A stretch of 64,000 nucleotides of DNA. Source: Geosiphon pyriformis. Taxonomy: Eukaryota > Glomeromycota > Glomeromycetes > Archaeosporales > Geosiphonaceae. This document shows, piece after piece, positions 12,526-23,041 of the stretch. The stretch spans positions 407,202 to 471,201 of the forward strand of contig JAAOMT010000213.1 in NCBI GenBank assembly GCA_016748015.1, given 5' to 3'. Each line of letters starts with the position of its first letter. Position 1 is the stretch's first letter. The notes below the pieces were generated by a model, which saw only the letters and a program-made list of their open reading frames with translations, did no database searches and was not told where the DNA came from. The translations under genes were made by a program, and so were the position numbers.

Positions 12526-13486
12526 TCAATTTAAAAGTTTACGCAAAGCTTCGGGCATGAATACATTTAACCAAGAGATATAATCGATAATTTTTGGGAA
12601 AATGCTCCATTCTTCACCACGTAAAGCTCCTTTCAAAATATGTTCTACAATTTCTTTAGGATCCACCATGAATTTACGCAAAGTCACAATTTCATCCAAA
12701 TTACAAATTGTAACTCTAAGATTTTTTGCCAAACCCTGATATCTTAATTCCTCACGAAATCTATTAAAATACTGATGAATTGCACTGTTACTGGTGTCAT
12801 ATAAATACGCTCTCTGAAGTGACGAATTACTATCGCCGCTCGATGACGTGATGATAATATTGGAACGTCGCGAGGTAGTAACCGTGATTGTTAATGGGGA
12901 CGTGGTGGAAGAAATTGTGGTAATCGAGTCATTTGTCATATAGGGTAATGCCAAATGAGCCAATGTCGCATATCCCAAATAATTGACTTCTGTCACACGA
13001 CGTAAGGAAGCAACAATTTCTTGAGGTGCGTTGAAATCAATCGAGTCATTAGTCATGCAAATTGAATCATTCAAGATTAAGATATCAATTGTAGCGTCCG
13101 GAAAAAATTTCACTGAGCTATCAATGAGTAACTCGCAATTTTTTTGTGAGCCGGCATCAAAAACAATCTGTTTTACATATTGTGCACCGAGGTCGATACA
13201 TCGTTTTGCAACTTTTGGAAGTTCTTCAGCGTTCGATGATGCAATAACTAAGTGAGATACTTGTTTGCCGGCGAGGTAATATGCAAATTGTTCTCCTATG
13301 ATGCGTTTATTTTAATGTCGTCATCAGGTTTAGAATATTCATTGTCAATGATTATTCAAGATTTACAATTAAATGGTGAGATATCTTAGGCAAATTACCC
13401 AATCCTTGGCAGGCGCCCGTTATAATGACGTTTTTTTCTTGGATAGAGGCAATAGACATATCTTTAAACCAATAGTTCCAAATCAT
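12526..13486 (-). CDS. SDR-family protein, 11-beta-HSD-like, probably catalytically impaired
   Basis: This is a short-chain dehydrogenase/reductase fold with 285 residues from exons 13399-13486 and 12526-13295. The NAD(P)-binding motif TGACQGLG (TGxxxGxG) is formed across the exon junction, followed by EQFAYYLAGKQVSHLVIASS. ILILNDS occupies the place of NNAG, as in 11-beta-hydroxysteroid dehydrogenases (LNHI). A Ser-rich strand IIITSSSGD could supply the catalytic Ser. The YxxxK active-site motif reads YDTSN, with Asn in place of the essential Lys, within LYDTSNSAIHQYFNRFREEL. The frame is open throughout, so this looks like a conserved pseudo-oxidoreductase, not a decayed copy. The substrate is unknown. 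It is divergent from the hydrolase gene at 14006. Confidence 0.85.
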
Positions 13487-14005
13487 GTTTTACAAAGGAA
13501 CTCACTATCATTTTTGTTTAAAAAAAAGAATATCGGTTGTATGCCTGGGAACAAGAATTTTAATTCGACATTTATTTATTGATATAATATCTATCTGGTG
13601 ATAATTATGACAAAGCAACACTTATCTAATCACGGAATCATATGAAATTACTCAGGCTGATAGAGATAGCTAAATTATATCAATAGAGTTAAGCTTGAAG
13701 GAATATATGATTCTCCGAGTCGGCAAATTTTTAATAGGGTGGAATAAATTTATGCACAGCTCATATTTTGTTCTATGACGTCAGATGACTAATGGTTCCC
13801 TATGATATATCGAATCATTGTTTCTGTGTAAAAAATTAAATTTTATAAATATGTGCTTTTTTTTTTGCTTAAATTGTATGGGCTCTCGTATTTTGAAATA
13901 TCCTATAAAAAACCACTTTTGCGTTCTAAAATAAAACATTAAAGCTATCACTGTGAACAATTCCTAAAAGTTGTAAAAACCTTAAAAGAAATTTACAAGA
14001 ATAAA
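13487..14005. promoter_or_regulatory. Divergent promoter region, SDR / ABHD hydrolase
   Basis: This is 519 bp between two divergent start codons. It contains a palindromic TGACGTCA-like stretch (tatgacgtcagatga, near 13775-13789), which resembles a CRE/bZIP site. That assignment is inference from the sequence alone. Confidence 0.45.
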
Positions 14006-15616
14006 ATGACAAAAGTTAAAAAGAAAGCTGTGTTACTTGAAGAATCTGAACGTCAAATGTTACGTGCTGTCCAAGTACCTTTAAAGCATCGAATGGTCAA
14101 GATACCCAGAAATTTTATGGAGACCAAGACTATTGATGGAACGAAAGAAGCTCCTGGGGGGCATAACGATAAAAAAAAGAAGACATACGAAATTAGTACC
14201 GTATCAACAGTAACCCATAACGCTGAAAATAAGCCTGTTGTTGTTCTCGTACATGGATGTATGTTGGCATATTCAAAATTATTGCTTTAAACATTTAAAT
14301 TATAAAGTTTAAATGTGAGTCTAATTTTTTTTCTTTGATTTGAATTATGACATTAGGGGGTGGTGGTAAGAAATTTTTATTTATATGTTTACTGAAGATT
14401 TGAGTTCTTGAAGTTTTCGCTAATTTTGAAAATTGGACTTGTGATAGGCAAAGGAATTTACGTTCAATCCTTTGACGATTTGGCTAAGGTAACTGAATTG
14501 CTCTATTATTTCATCTAAAATTCAAATTCGAGATTAACTCGAATTTATTCTTTCAGAACTTTCAAGTTCATGCAATTGATTTATTAGGATGGGGTCGAAG
14601 TTCGAGGCCTAAATATAATTGTGGTGAAGACCCAAAGAAAGCACAAGAATGGTGGGTAGAGAGTTTGGAGGCTTGGAGGATTGCAATGGGAATTGAAAAA
14701 TTTACTTTGGTAGGACACTCAATGGGCGGGTAAGTATCATTCTGGTTATAGTAAATATACATTCAAATATTCTTGCTCATTTCTCACCTTCAATTTACTA
14801 AACAGGTATGTTTCCGCTTCATATGCATTAAAATACAAGTCTAATCTTGTTAAACTTGTCCTCATATCCCCAATTGGTAAGTAGGAAAAATGATTTAAAT
14901 AATAATGTGTTGTTTTTTTTTCCCATTTTGCTAATCTAAGACTAAACAACATTTTAAAAGGCCTCCAAGGATTCAAAATTGCAACTGACTATAGCCCTCC
15001 ATTCGGTCATCAACTATTACTAAATTCCCTATGGAATCTGACACCACAACGTATCGTAAGCATGCTACCACGTAAACGCATGATCTCATTTATGGGAAAT
15101 TTACGATCAGACTTGATCAACGCTTTCCCATATCCTGATAAGACAGTCATGTACTACTTTTATAATCTGGCCGTACAGACACCAATTTCTGGTGAAGTTG
15201 TATTTAAAAAGTTAGCAGTCCCATTTAAGGAATGGCGTTTACCCTTAAAAGATCAATTACATACTTTGGGTGATCTGCCAGTGCAGCTAATATATGGTGA
15301 GAATGATTGGATGGACCCTAATTTTAGTATTTCTGAGATCAAAGGAAAAAATCTGTTGCCCAACGCCAAAGGTAAATTTCTCGGTTTTCTAGAATATTTT
15401 CTTTTTCATGAGGTCAATACTAAATTAACGCTCTTTCGTTCAGTCTACATCCTTCCTGATTCTGGTCATCATGTGTACGCACAACAACACGAAGACATAA
15501 ATGAATTAATTGCGAACGGCGAGAAATCTTATCCCGAATGTCGGGTGAAGGAATTTGATCTAGAGTTAGATAAAAATTCAGGAGCACTTAAGCCACGATC
15601 GATAAGCATTGCATGA
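14006..15616 (+). CDS. Alpha/beta hydrolase of the ABHD4/ABHD5 (CGI-58)/Cld1 group
   Basis: These enzymes act on (N-acyl) phospholipids, lysophospholipids or cardiolipin. Exons are 14006-14258, 14357-14365 (9 nt), 14448-14488, 14557-14729, 14806-14876, 14961-15371 and 15444-15616, giving 376 residues. The oxyanion motif HGWGGGKG is built from exon 1, the 9-nt exon and exon 3. The nucleophile elbow is GHSMGGY (exon 4/5 junction), the acid motif is YGENDWMD, and the catalytic His lies in [10 protein letters not shown]. The family HX4D acyltransferase motif (HHVYAD) reads HHVYAQ, so Asp is Gln. Intron 6 (15372-15443) is 72 nt, in frame and stop-free, so retention would add 24 residues. The hydrolase triad is complete; acyltransferase activity is doubtful. 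Confidence 0.92.
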
Positions 15617-16258
15617 GTGGGACTCTGAAATCCGGAAACGTAGATTTGACTAAGAAAGCAGCAATTTTGTACAAACCATCATAAATAATGTTTTTAGATT
15701 TAAATATTAAGATTTGTAGATTAAGCGAATTAAAATTGTAGATATTTCTCCATTAAGTTCGTTTTTAGATTAATAAAGCGAGATCTGGTGTGAATACACC
15801 ATAATAATATATAAAAGGTTCTATGTGAGTTTGAAGAAAAGTCGTTTTTTTTTAAATATCACCCACATTACGTCACAAAAAGATTTCAAGGGCCCACCCA
15901 ATTTTATTTTTGTTGTTTCTGCGACTTTGACTGGTTTTTGTTGCAGTATATCCCATATCAAGTCAATATTAAAAATCACGAGTCCATCAAAAGCAGATAG
16001 AATAAACGAAATATTTTTCGCGTCAAAATATATTAATAAAAAAAAATATATACAAAAGGAAGCGTTCTGCCTTTCTAAAACTAGTCTTCATTTGAGGAGT
16101 ATTCATCTTGATTATCAATTTTTTCAATTCCACCAACTCAAAGAATGAATTATAGTTGTGCATAAAACTATTATTATAAGAATAATCCTTGGGATTTTCA
16201 TTTTTTAACATATATACAGCGTTTTTATTCACAATCAATTAATAATAAGTTTACAGAT
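15617..16258. other. Convergent intergenic region
   Basis: This lies between the 3' ends of the hydrolase (plus) and the ZIP transporter (minus). It is AT-rich with no recognisable gene or repeat. A 107-codon plus-strand frame at 15825-16148 lacks homology and is not called. Confidence 0.65.
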
Positions 16259-17672
16259 TTATATATCAAAGAGCGCCGAGCTAAGACCCATGATTAAAAC
16301 GCCCAAGAAAAAGAAGGTGTTCACGTGGAACCCACTTGATGTGTCGTTCTTGATTGCTTGTGGGAGCATTCCCTTTAGTAAAGTGGGAATGAAAAGGGAT
16401 TAAGGTTAAAATAAGATTCAAATAAAAAATTCACATGAACCGATTTCGGTTACTCACTTGTATGACAATTATTGACATCAAGCCGCTCACACCGGCAAAT
16501 AATCCTCCATAGATGGCATTTAAATCCCAATTGGCCAAATGACTTTCTCGAATAAACAGCCAGCCAACCAAAGCACCAAGCGGTTGACTAAGCCCCCCCA
16601 TTAAACATGCGTATAGGAAACTTTTTATTCGTGATCTTGTCGCCATGTACAAAGGTAAAGTAATGGTGAAGCCTTCAGAAATGTTGTGTAATGCGATAGC
16701 GATAAATAGAGCAAAACCCAACGAGGGAGACGCTTCTGAAGTGATGTAGGTTATTAAGCCCTCTAAGAGCAAAAAAAATTATGAGATTAAAAGCCTTTCG
16801 AATTAGTTTTAAGAATAAAATCGTAGATTATATTAACCTGGAAATTTGTGAATTGATATGGCTATAGCTGATTGAATGCCTATGCGCATCAGTTCCGTCT
16901 TATCCTCTTTGAAATTTTTCCGGGAAACTTTTGAAAAATTGTGGTGATGGTGGTGGTGGTGGTGGTGGTGGTGGTGATGGTGAGGATGAGGATGAGGGTG
17001 AGGGTGAGGGTGAGGACGAGGATGAGGAGGGAGAGGATTAGGATGATGCCCTATTTCATCAATTGTTCCAAAATTATAAAGATTCTGAGCAGGCTTTATA
17101 AAAACGGAATGTGGACTGTTGCAACTTTCACCGTCGTCGTCCCCATTATGATGAAAAATTTTGCTTTCGTTTATGTGAGTGGGGGTGATATGATTATAAC
17201 CCTTCATCTTTTTTACCAATAATGGAGACCGTTCATTGTCAAAATGTTGATTAGGATTCAGTGATGATGAACGTAACTGTCGCTCATTCACATAAGCCTC
17301 AGGTTGTTCATGTGTCAAGTAATTTTGTGTCATCATAGGCTGCTGAGAAGGAGTTGGATCTTGGACAGGAGTTTCAATATCAATAATCTCAAGAAGCTCA
17401 TCGACGTGAATTTCTGCAACGATGAAATAGTGAAGGGCACGATTAAGAATGGCGGATCCCGTTACACCCAGAAAATAAAACACCAGAAGAAAGAGACCAG
17501 GGTATTTTTTAAAAGAATTCGAGGCTTCCATATAAGATTTTGCTTCAGGCAATAGATGGTACAGGCTTGAAAATAACTGTGATGATACAGATAATCGATC
17601 GAGTTCAATCAAAATGTGAATACCAGTTTGAAGATTAAATATGCACAATTTGAGGAAGGGAATAACAATAAC

Positions 17673-17716
<44 letters not shown>

Positions 17717-18039
17717 CTACCAATACTCCTGAACCAAGAGACAAAGAGCCCACCAAAATTTTTTGATTCTGGACTACTTGTATATATCTCGTACAAATGA
17801 ATTTTTGAAGAATCAAATCGGCAAATACAACTGACGCTAAATAGAGGTAAGAAATTTAGGTCATTATTACAGAAATCGATGAAGAGACGCGTAGTTAAGG
17901 ATAACTTTGAACCAAACAACAGAAAATTCTTACCTCCAAGACAACATGCGAAACCGGAAGCGATAGCCAAAACCCATCCTTGCACATTATTATTAAACTC
18001 AATTGGGTTACCGGTTGAAGGAGGGTAAGTATTGTTCAT
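16259..18039 (-). CDS. ZIP-family metal transporter with His-rich loop (Zrt3-like)
   Basis: ZIP proteins move Zn2+ (or Fe2+) into the cytosol; the Zrt3-like group sits on internal membranes. Exons are 17934-18039, 17721-17836, 16838-17576, 16458-16762 and 16259-16372, giving 459 residues. Membrane helices include WVLAIASGFACCLGAS, LVGSLSLGSGVLLFSSLYHL and FLLVFYFLGVTGSAI. The metal-binding helices carry the HKFPEG and HNISEG motifs, and the C-terminal helix is FFFLGVLIMGLSSALF. Between TM3 and TM4 is a long cytosolic loop (about 130-300) with a Pro-His alternation and then an unbroken run of about 14 His, encoded by a CAC/CAT microsatellite. The intron after exon 2 begins at a GTAGGT donor and runs straight into an ATT-repeat array. 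Substrate specificity is inferred. Confidence 0.93.
16938..17030 (-). repeat. Coding CAC/CAT microsatellite (poly-His / Pro-His)
   Basis: On the minus strand, CAT/CAC triplets and CCT-CAC pairs encode Pro-His repeats followed by a long His run in the ZIP loop. The array is in frame and should vary in length between isolates. Confidence 0.9.
17673..17715. repeat. (AAT)n microsatellite in ZIP intron 2
   Basis: About 14 AAT units on the plus strand read as (ATT)n on the coding strand. They begin six bases after the intron donor at 17720. Confidence 0.95.
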
Positions 18040-18139
18040 GTTTAGGTTGTTTAAGCCGATTAGTTGGACTTTCTTTTGATAGATGGTTCTTTTTCTTTAT
18101 TTCAAAAGGATAAGATTTAGAGGTGAAAAGTCATTAAAG

Positions 18140-18157
18140 ATATATATATATATATAT
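18140..18157. repeat. (TA)n microsatellite
   Basis: About nine TA units lie just upstream of the ZIP gene start. Confidence 0.9.
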
Positions 18158-18320
18158 GAAAGTAAAAAAAATTTTTTTTTTTATCTACAGACTTTGTAAA
18201 GAAAGTCACCTCTATTTAAAGAATTTATTTAGCCGATGAAAAAGAAAGGGGTAATAGAAACCATGAAGGTACTCATCTCTTTTTAGAGATCCAATGAATT
18301 ATACGATTAATTGGTTATTT

Positions 18321-18376
18321 GGGAGTACCTTACAGGTCATTGAAGTAATTGGGAGTACCTTACAGGTCATCGAAGA

Positions 18377-18380
<4 letters not shown>
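18321..18380. repeat. 30-bp tandem duplication
   Basis: Two adjacent 30-bp units start with GGGAGTACCTTACAGGTCAT (18321 and 18351). The first 20 bases are identical and the remaining ten nearly so. A related piece, GGAGTACCTTACAAG, recurs at 18866. Confidence 0.9.

Positions 18381-18409
<29 letters not shown>
18381..18409. repeat. (ATT)n microsatellite
   Basis: About nine ATT units directly follow the 30-bp tandem duplication. Confidence 0.93.
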
Positions 18410-18411
<2 letters not shown>

Positions 18412-18995
18412 CATCATCGAAATGCAATATTTCATATGCGTTTTTAATCCAGAAATCCCATTCGAAAATTTTTTTTTGGCCCACATGTAAAAAAATGATG
18501 AAATCCAAATTTTATGGATTGATGATTACGTGAATCATTAATAAAAGTAAATAAAAAATCATTTGTAAACACTCCCAAAGAAAAATCTATAATAGATTTT
18601 TTTGGGCAAAAAAAAATATTCAAAAAGAAAACTAAAAACTGATATCTTTTTTTTTGAGTAAAGGTAAAGAGAGTTCAAAGTTTCAAATTTTATGACTTTT
18701 TCACTTTTTATCAGTAGAATGATTTGTTTTATTTGTTATTATTTCCCAATAGAAAAGTTTTGGAGACAAGGATCGAACGAAAAAAGTTTTAAATTAATCA
18801 CATGATTGCTTTCATTGTGATTTTTCCCGTAAAAATTTTTTTTTCTGCATACGATTTTCCGTTAAGGAGTACCTTACAAGTTATCACTGATTTTATGTAG
18901 TCGACTATTACCATATTCGTTATTAATCTAGATACTTTGATGATTTAACCAAGATTTTTGTTTTTTTAGATGGGATTTTGTACGTCATGATAGAT

Positions 18996-19029
18996 GGTTG
19001 GTTGGTTAGTTAGTTAGTTAGTTGGTTAG
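18996..19029. repeat. (GTTA)/(GGTT)n tetranucleotide repeat
   Basis: GGTTGGTTGGTTAGTTAGTT-type units, an imperfect tetranucleotide array. Confidence 0.85.
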
Positions 19030-19542
19030 GAAACATTGTTAAAAAAAAAGGTTAGAAATATTATCTAAAAAGAAATCGATAAAAAAATTTTTTTTTTTTT
19101 TAAATTATGAAAAACATGATAAATTAAAATTTTTTGCGTTACTCTCTTTGAATATTTTGGATTGGATTACCCATTTTAAAAAACAAAGAATTGCAATTTT
19201 TTTTTTTTTCTTTGTTATTTCTCGAGAAACCTTTAAAAATTTATATAATTAGTATGAAAAATTGGATGTTCTTTTTGTTTGTTCGATCCGTTTAGATGAG
19301 TAATTATTACCTAAATAGATAAATTTTTTTAATTATATTAATTAAAAGACATACTAAAATTTGTTGATAAACAAAGGTTAATCGCAATAAAAATATTTGT
19401 TTGATGATTTCAAGTTTTTATTCAATTAGAAGAATTATTTCACAAAAAAATGATAATCTTGAATTGACCCTTTTTAAATAATTTTTTGGGTTGATTAAAA
19501 ATGGTTTAATGGGGAAAATCTTTGGGTAATGTGTTAAATATG

Positions 19543-19590
19543 ATAAATAAATAAATAAATAAATAAATATATATATATATATATATTTAT
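19543..19590. repeat. (AAAT)n followed by (AT)n
   Basis: A compound microsatellite: about six AAAT units, then about nine AT units. Confidence 0.92.
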
Positions 19591-20191
19591 TTTTAATTTG
19601 AAAGGCGAAAGATTTGAGAAATAAAATTGTTTAGAACTATTTCAAAGGTTTTATTTTTTTTTTTTAAAAAAATTTTTAATACTAATCAATTGTGGTCTAT
19701 CAGATTTAACCTAAAAAAGTTTTAATTAGACTTTATTTCAATAAATAACCCCAATATATGGGCGTTCAACTTTTAAAAAAATTAATTGAAACTATTTCAA
19801 TATAACCTTGTTTCATTTACCGTTCTAATTAAAGCTTTTTTTTTTTTATTGAAAACTGATCGATTTCATTGAAAGAAAAAAGAAAAAAGAAATCCTCAAA
19901 TTCTTTAGCGTTTTTTTTGTTTTTTTTTTTAATCAATGCTGATTGAAAAGATCTGGTTATAACAGTAAGTTAAAACAAAGATTAAAAAAATTTTTTTTTT
20001 TATCTCATTGATAAAATCTTTCAAAATCTAACTTACTATAAATCGTTTTTTTTTTCTCTTTTATTTATTTAATTAATTAATTATTTTTTACAATAATATA
20101 AAATTAAAATTTTAATATATTATAAATAAGTATTATATAAAATTATAATTATAATTATTAAATATTACATTTATAATTAATATAATATTAA

Positions 20192-20221
<30 letters not shown>
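20192..20221. repeat. (TTA)n microsatellite
   Basis: About ten TTA units in the A/T-only core of the block. Confidence 0.92.
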
Positions 20222-20223
<2 letters not shown>

Positions 20224-20292
20224 ATTGTAATTTTCAAATAATATAAAATATTAATTAATAATTAATTTATAAAATATTTTTATTTCTATTGT

Positions 20293-20316
20293 AAAAACAA
20301 AACAAAACAAAACAAA
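20293..20316. repeat. (AAAAC)n microsatellite
   Basis: About four AAAAC units, an imperfect short array. Confidence 0.85.
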
Positions 20317-21124
20317 ATAAATTCAAATTATATTTTAATATACATTTTTATTTAATTAAAAAATAATATTTATTATTATAAAAATTAAATTATTATTATT
20401 ATTATTATTTTTAAAACCAAATTAATTAATTTTTATAAAACTGTTTACAAAAAAATAAAATTTTTTAAATTATATTTATAAAAAAAAATAATTTAAATTT
20501 TGAAATTAAATACTTTAAATTAATTAAAATTTTTTTTAAAGTATAACAAAAAAACTTAAAAAAGTAAATGGTTAATTATGTATAAAAAAATTCATAAACT
20601 ACTTTAATCTATTATAGAACTTTATTTGTTATAAAATAAATAACAGTTGGATTACATTTTGTTAAAGCATTTAAATAATAAATAACAATATTTAATGTTA
20701 TTAAAAATGCTTTTTTTTATTTTAATATTTAAAAAAATATTAAAATAAAATATATAAAAAATTTAATTGTGTAGAAAAATTAATAACAATATTTAATACT
20801 TTAATACTCTTTTAAACTTGTATTAGACTATATACATTTTTGTCTTTATAAATCTATCTTAGACATTTTGTTTACTTCATAAGTGTAAATTTTTACTAAA
20901 GCTAAAAAAATTAAAATTGTCTAAAAAAAACAAATATTAAAGAATATCTTTTCAAAATCGAAATAAAATACAATCTTATTATTATTTTAATTAGTTCTGG
21001 TAACTGGAGTTTTATTTTTATTTTTTTATCAAAATTCAAAACGCAGATGAATTTTTAACACATCAATAATAAACAATACTAAGCATTTCTATGTAACGCC
21101 TATTATTTCCTGCATTGTCATTGT

Positions 21125-22475
21125 AGGACGAAACCTCCATCAAGCAATGCCGGGATAAAGACCTCCCGAATGCTATTTTCATCTCTATCTATCACAATCC
21201 CACAATTCCAACAGTTGTACACTTTGGACCCTCCGATTCTTGGGATGTGTAAGCTTTGTTCTGGATGATAACACGGACCCCCAATCCTTGGCCTTGCTGG
21301 CCAGACGTTGTCGAAGGATATAATGCGCCCAACAAAACATTTTCCGGTCAGTTTTTGGTGTAATCTCTTTTGTCTTGTGATTCACCATATCCGACACTTT
21401 GAAACGAGGGTAAAAAATCTAACTGATTTCCAACGAATTTCGTTTTGCAGTTGTATAAATTTTTGCCACATTCGAAAAATCTCCTTATCGAGTTGTCAGG
21501 GCATTTTATTCTTACGTTTTGAGGGAGATTCTAATAACTTATCCTTTTTGCAAATGAGATCATCCAAATACTTGCAAATGCTAACTATACTATAGAATGT
21601 TAATCTTGCCTACACCTTTTGTGGGAAAGTAAAAGGCGTACGGACGCCAGAATCAATAGAAACTGCATGAACAGAGCCATCCGCTTGGGTTTTGCGGAGT
21701 CTCGTATACCCAGGCAAACTTTCACTCGTTAGTTTTGCGACAATAAGTGTGCTTGTCATCTGAGATTATCCTGTGAAGAATGAGGCACCTATTATTATGC
21801 CTCTTTTTTTTTGGAATAAAGAGGCCACAAGACGTTTATCATTATCCGAAATGGTGGTAGACTTATATAGATGTGTAGTAGGGCATCAAAAGATTATGGA
21901 GATGAGAGACATGGAAACGATTCCATGTGGATTTCGAAAATTTCTGTGCACGAATTGGTATTGTTTCCAGCAGATATTTCAAAATTGAAATGATAGAGGG
22001 TGCGCTGATAGACCTTGCCCATTCGTATTATGCTTAATTACTTCTTCCCTAGCAATAAATGCTTCATCAATTATATTCGCGCTGGCCCATATTGCAGCTT
22101 CTCGGAGTTTCTCGCCTGTGTTCATTACCATTTTTTCCTGCTTGAAATCTGTGTAAAGCTTAAATTTATTTTTGATGAATTGGGGCTTTGTCCAAGCCTG
22201 TTGTGATTGACCGATATGTGAATTTTTGATATAGAAGCGGTAATTTCGACTTCAATAGACAACAATATTATAAGCAAATCTCATCAAGCCCAACCACCAC
22301 TTCAAGAGCTGCTTTTGAAGATGGCTCGGATAGACCTTGATTAAGAGAGGGCATCTTCCATCTTCTGACGTTTGCGCGCTTTTCCCTTGCACTTTTCGCC
22401 TGTTCTGACGCTCTCGTCGATGGTAGGCAGCTCTCCTTCATGCTCGTCGGAAGTCGCATCGTCGAAGAGACCCAT
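21125..22475 (-). pseudogene. Decayed Fanzor (TnpB-like RNA-guided nuclease) gene
   Basis: Fanzors are eukaryotic relatives of the TnpB nucleases carried by transposons. Reading the minus strand in several frames gives the family order. A plausible start is ATG 22475, opening an acidic then basic N-terminus (MGLFDDATSDEHEGELPTID ... KGKARKRQKM). A middle helical part has TGEKLREAAIWASANI. RuvC-I is VSIDSGVRTPF (about 21634-21667), then KYLDDLICKKDKLLES, LPRFKVSDMVNHKT, CWAHYILRQRLASKAKDWG and KAYTSQ. The C-terminal knuckle with RuvC-III is YNCWNCGIVIDRDEN (about 21178-21222). RuvC-I and RuvC-III Asp residues remain, but the expected Glu of the PEF motif reads Arg and the first CxxC knuckle is missing. 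At least three in-frame stops and several frameshifts break it, so it is not translatable as one protein. Element ends were not found. Confidence 0.85.
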
Positions 22476-23041
22476 GGGTTTTGCAAAATGGAAGAAAAAG
22501 ACCTAACGCGACATCGCTGAGGAGTTCGTAGGTTGAAATTTAGGAGTTGCTTTTGTTGCTCGAAAAGCTATTTTTGTTTTGTACTAGAGACACGAGTGTA
22601 GAGGTAACGATTGGTGGCAGAGGTGGCGAAGTTGGCAGTGGTGGTATCAGCATTTTGAGAATGCTAGCTCAAGAGAGAAAAAGGTGGAGTATTTATTTTT
22701 CACAAATCTTTTCATCAGTAAGCAATGAATTATGAAATTTTGAAATTTTCAGTGTTATATAAAACAAATTTACAGCATTCGAACTTTTAATCGCACGTTT
22801 ATTGAAATCAGAATTTCCAGTTCGATAATCTAATATTGTTTCGTTTTCAAGATAAGGGCTTTCTTTTACCTAGTTGAAAACTTCAAATATCCAATTAAAA
22901 TTTTTTCTTCCCTTTTTTAATTGCTTCATTGTTATCCAATTTCCTATGTGGAGCCTCAAAATTGTGGCCATTACTGAGAAACAGAACAGCTGTTCTTTCT
23001 AGCACTCCAGTGCAATCACCTCACCTTATATTCGATTACTT
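22476..23041. other. Flank of Fanzor relic / 3' side of NDUFA13
   Basis: No terminal inverted repeat, guide-RNA-like structure or gene could be recognised. It has mixed composition, unlike the AT block to the left, and may contain the rest of the Fanzor-bearing element plus the NDUFA13 3' UTR. Confidence 0.5.

Larger units (their letters stand above)
18040..21124. other. AT-rich gene-poor block with microsatellites
   Basis: This is about 3.1 kb with no supportable gene. It is dense in A or T homopolymers, simple repeats (listed separately) and, from about 20050 to 20950, almost pure A/T. The first few hundred bases hold the ZIP promoter. No transposon coding motif was found in it. Confidence 0.75.

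Noticed and set aside
16941-17222. Plus-strand frame of poly-Val/Arg
   Set aside because: It is the antisense of the His microsatellite inside the ZIP gene.
21773-22735. Several plus-strand frames of 60-95 codons
   Set aside because: They are antisense to the Fanzor relic or its flank, have no homology, and often lack ATG starts.
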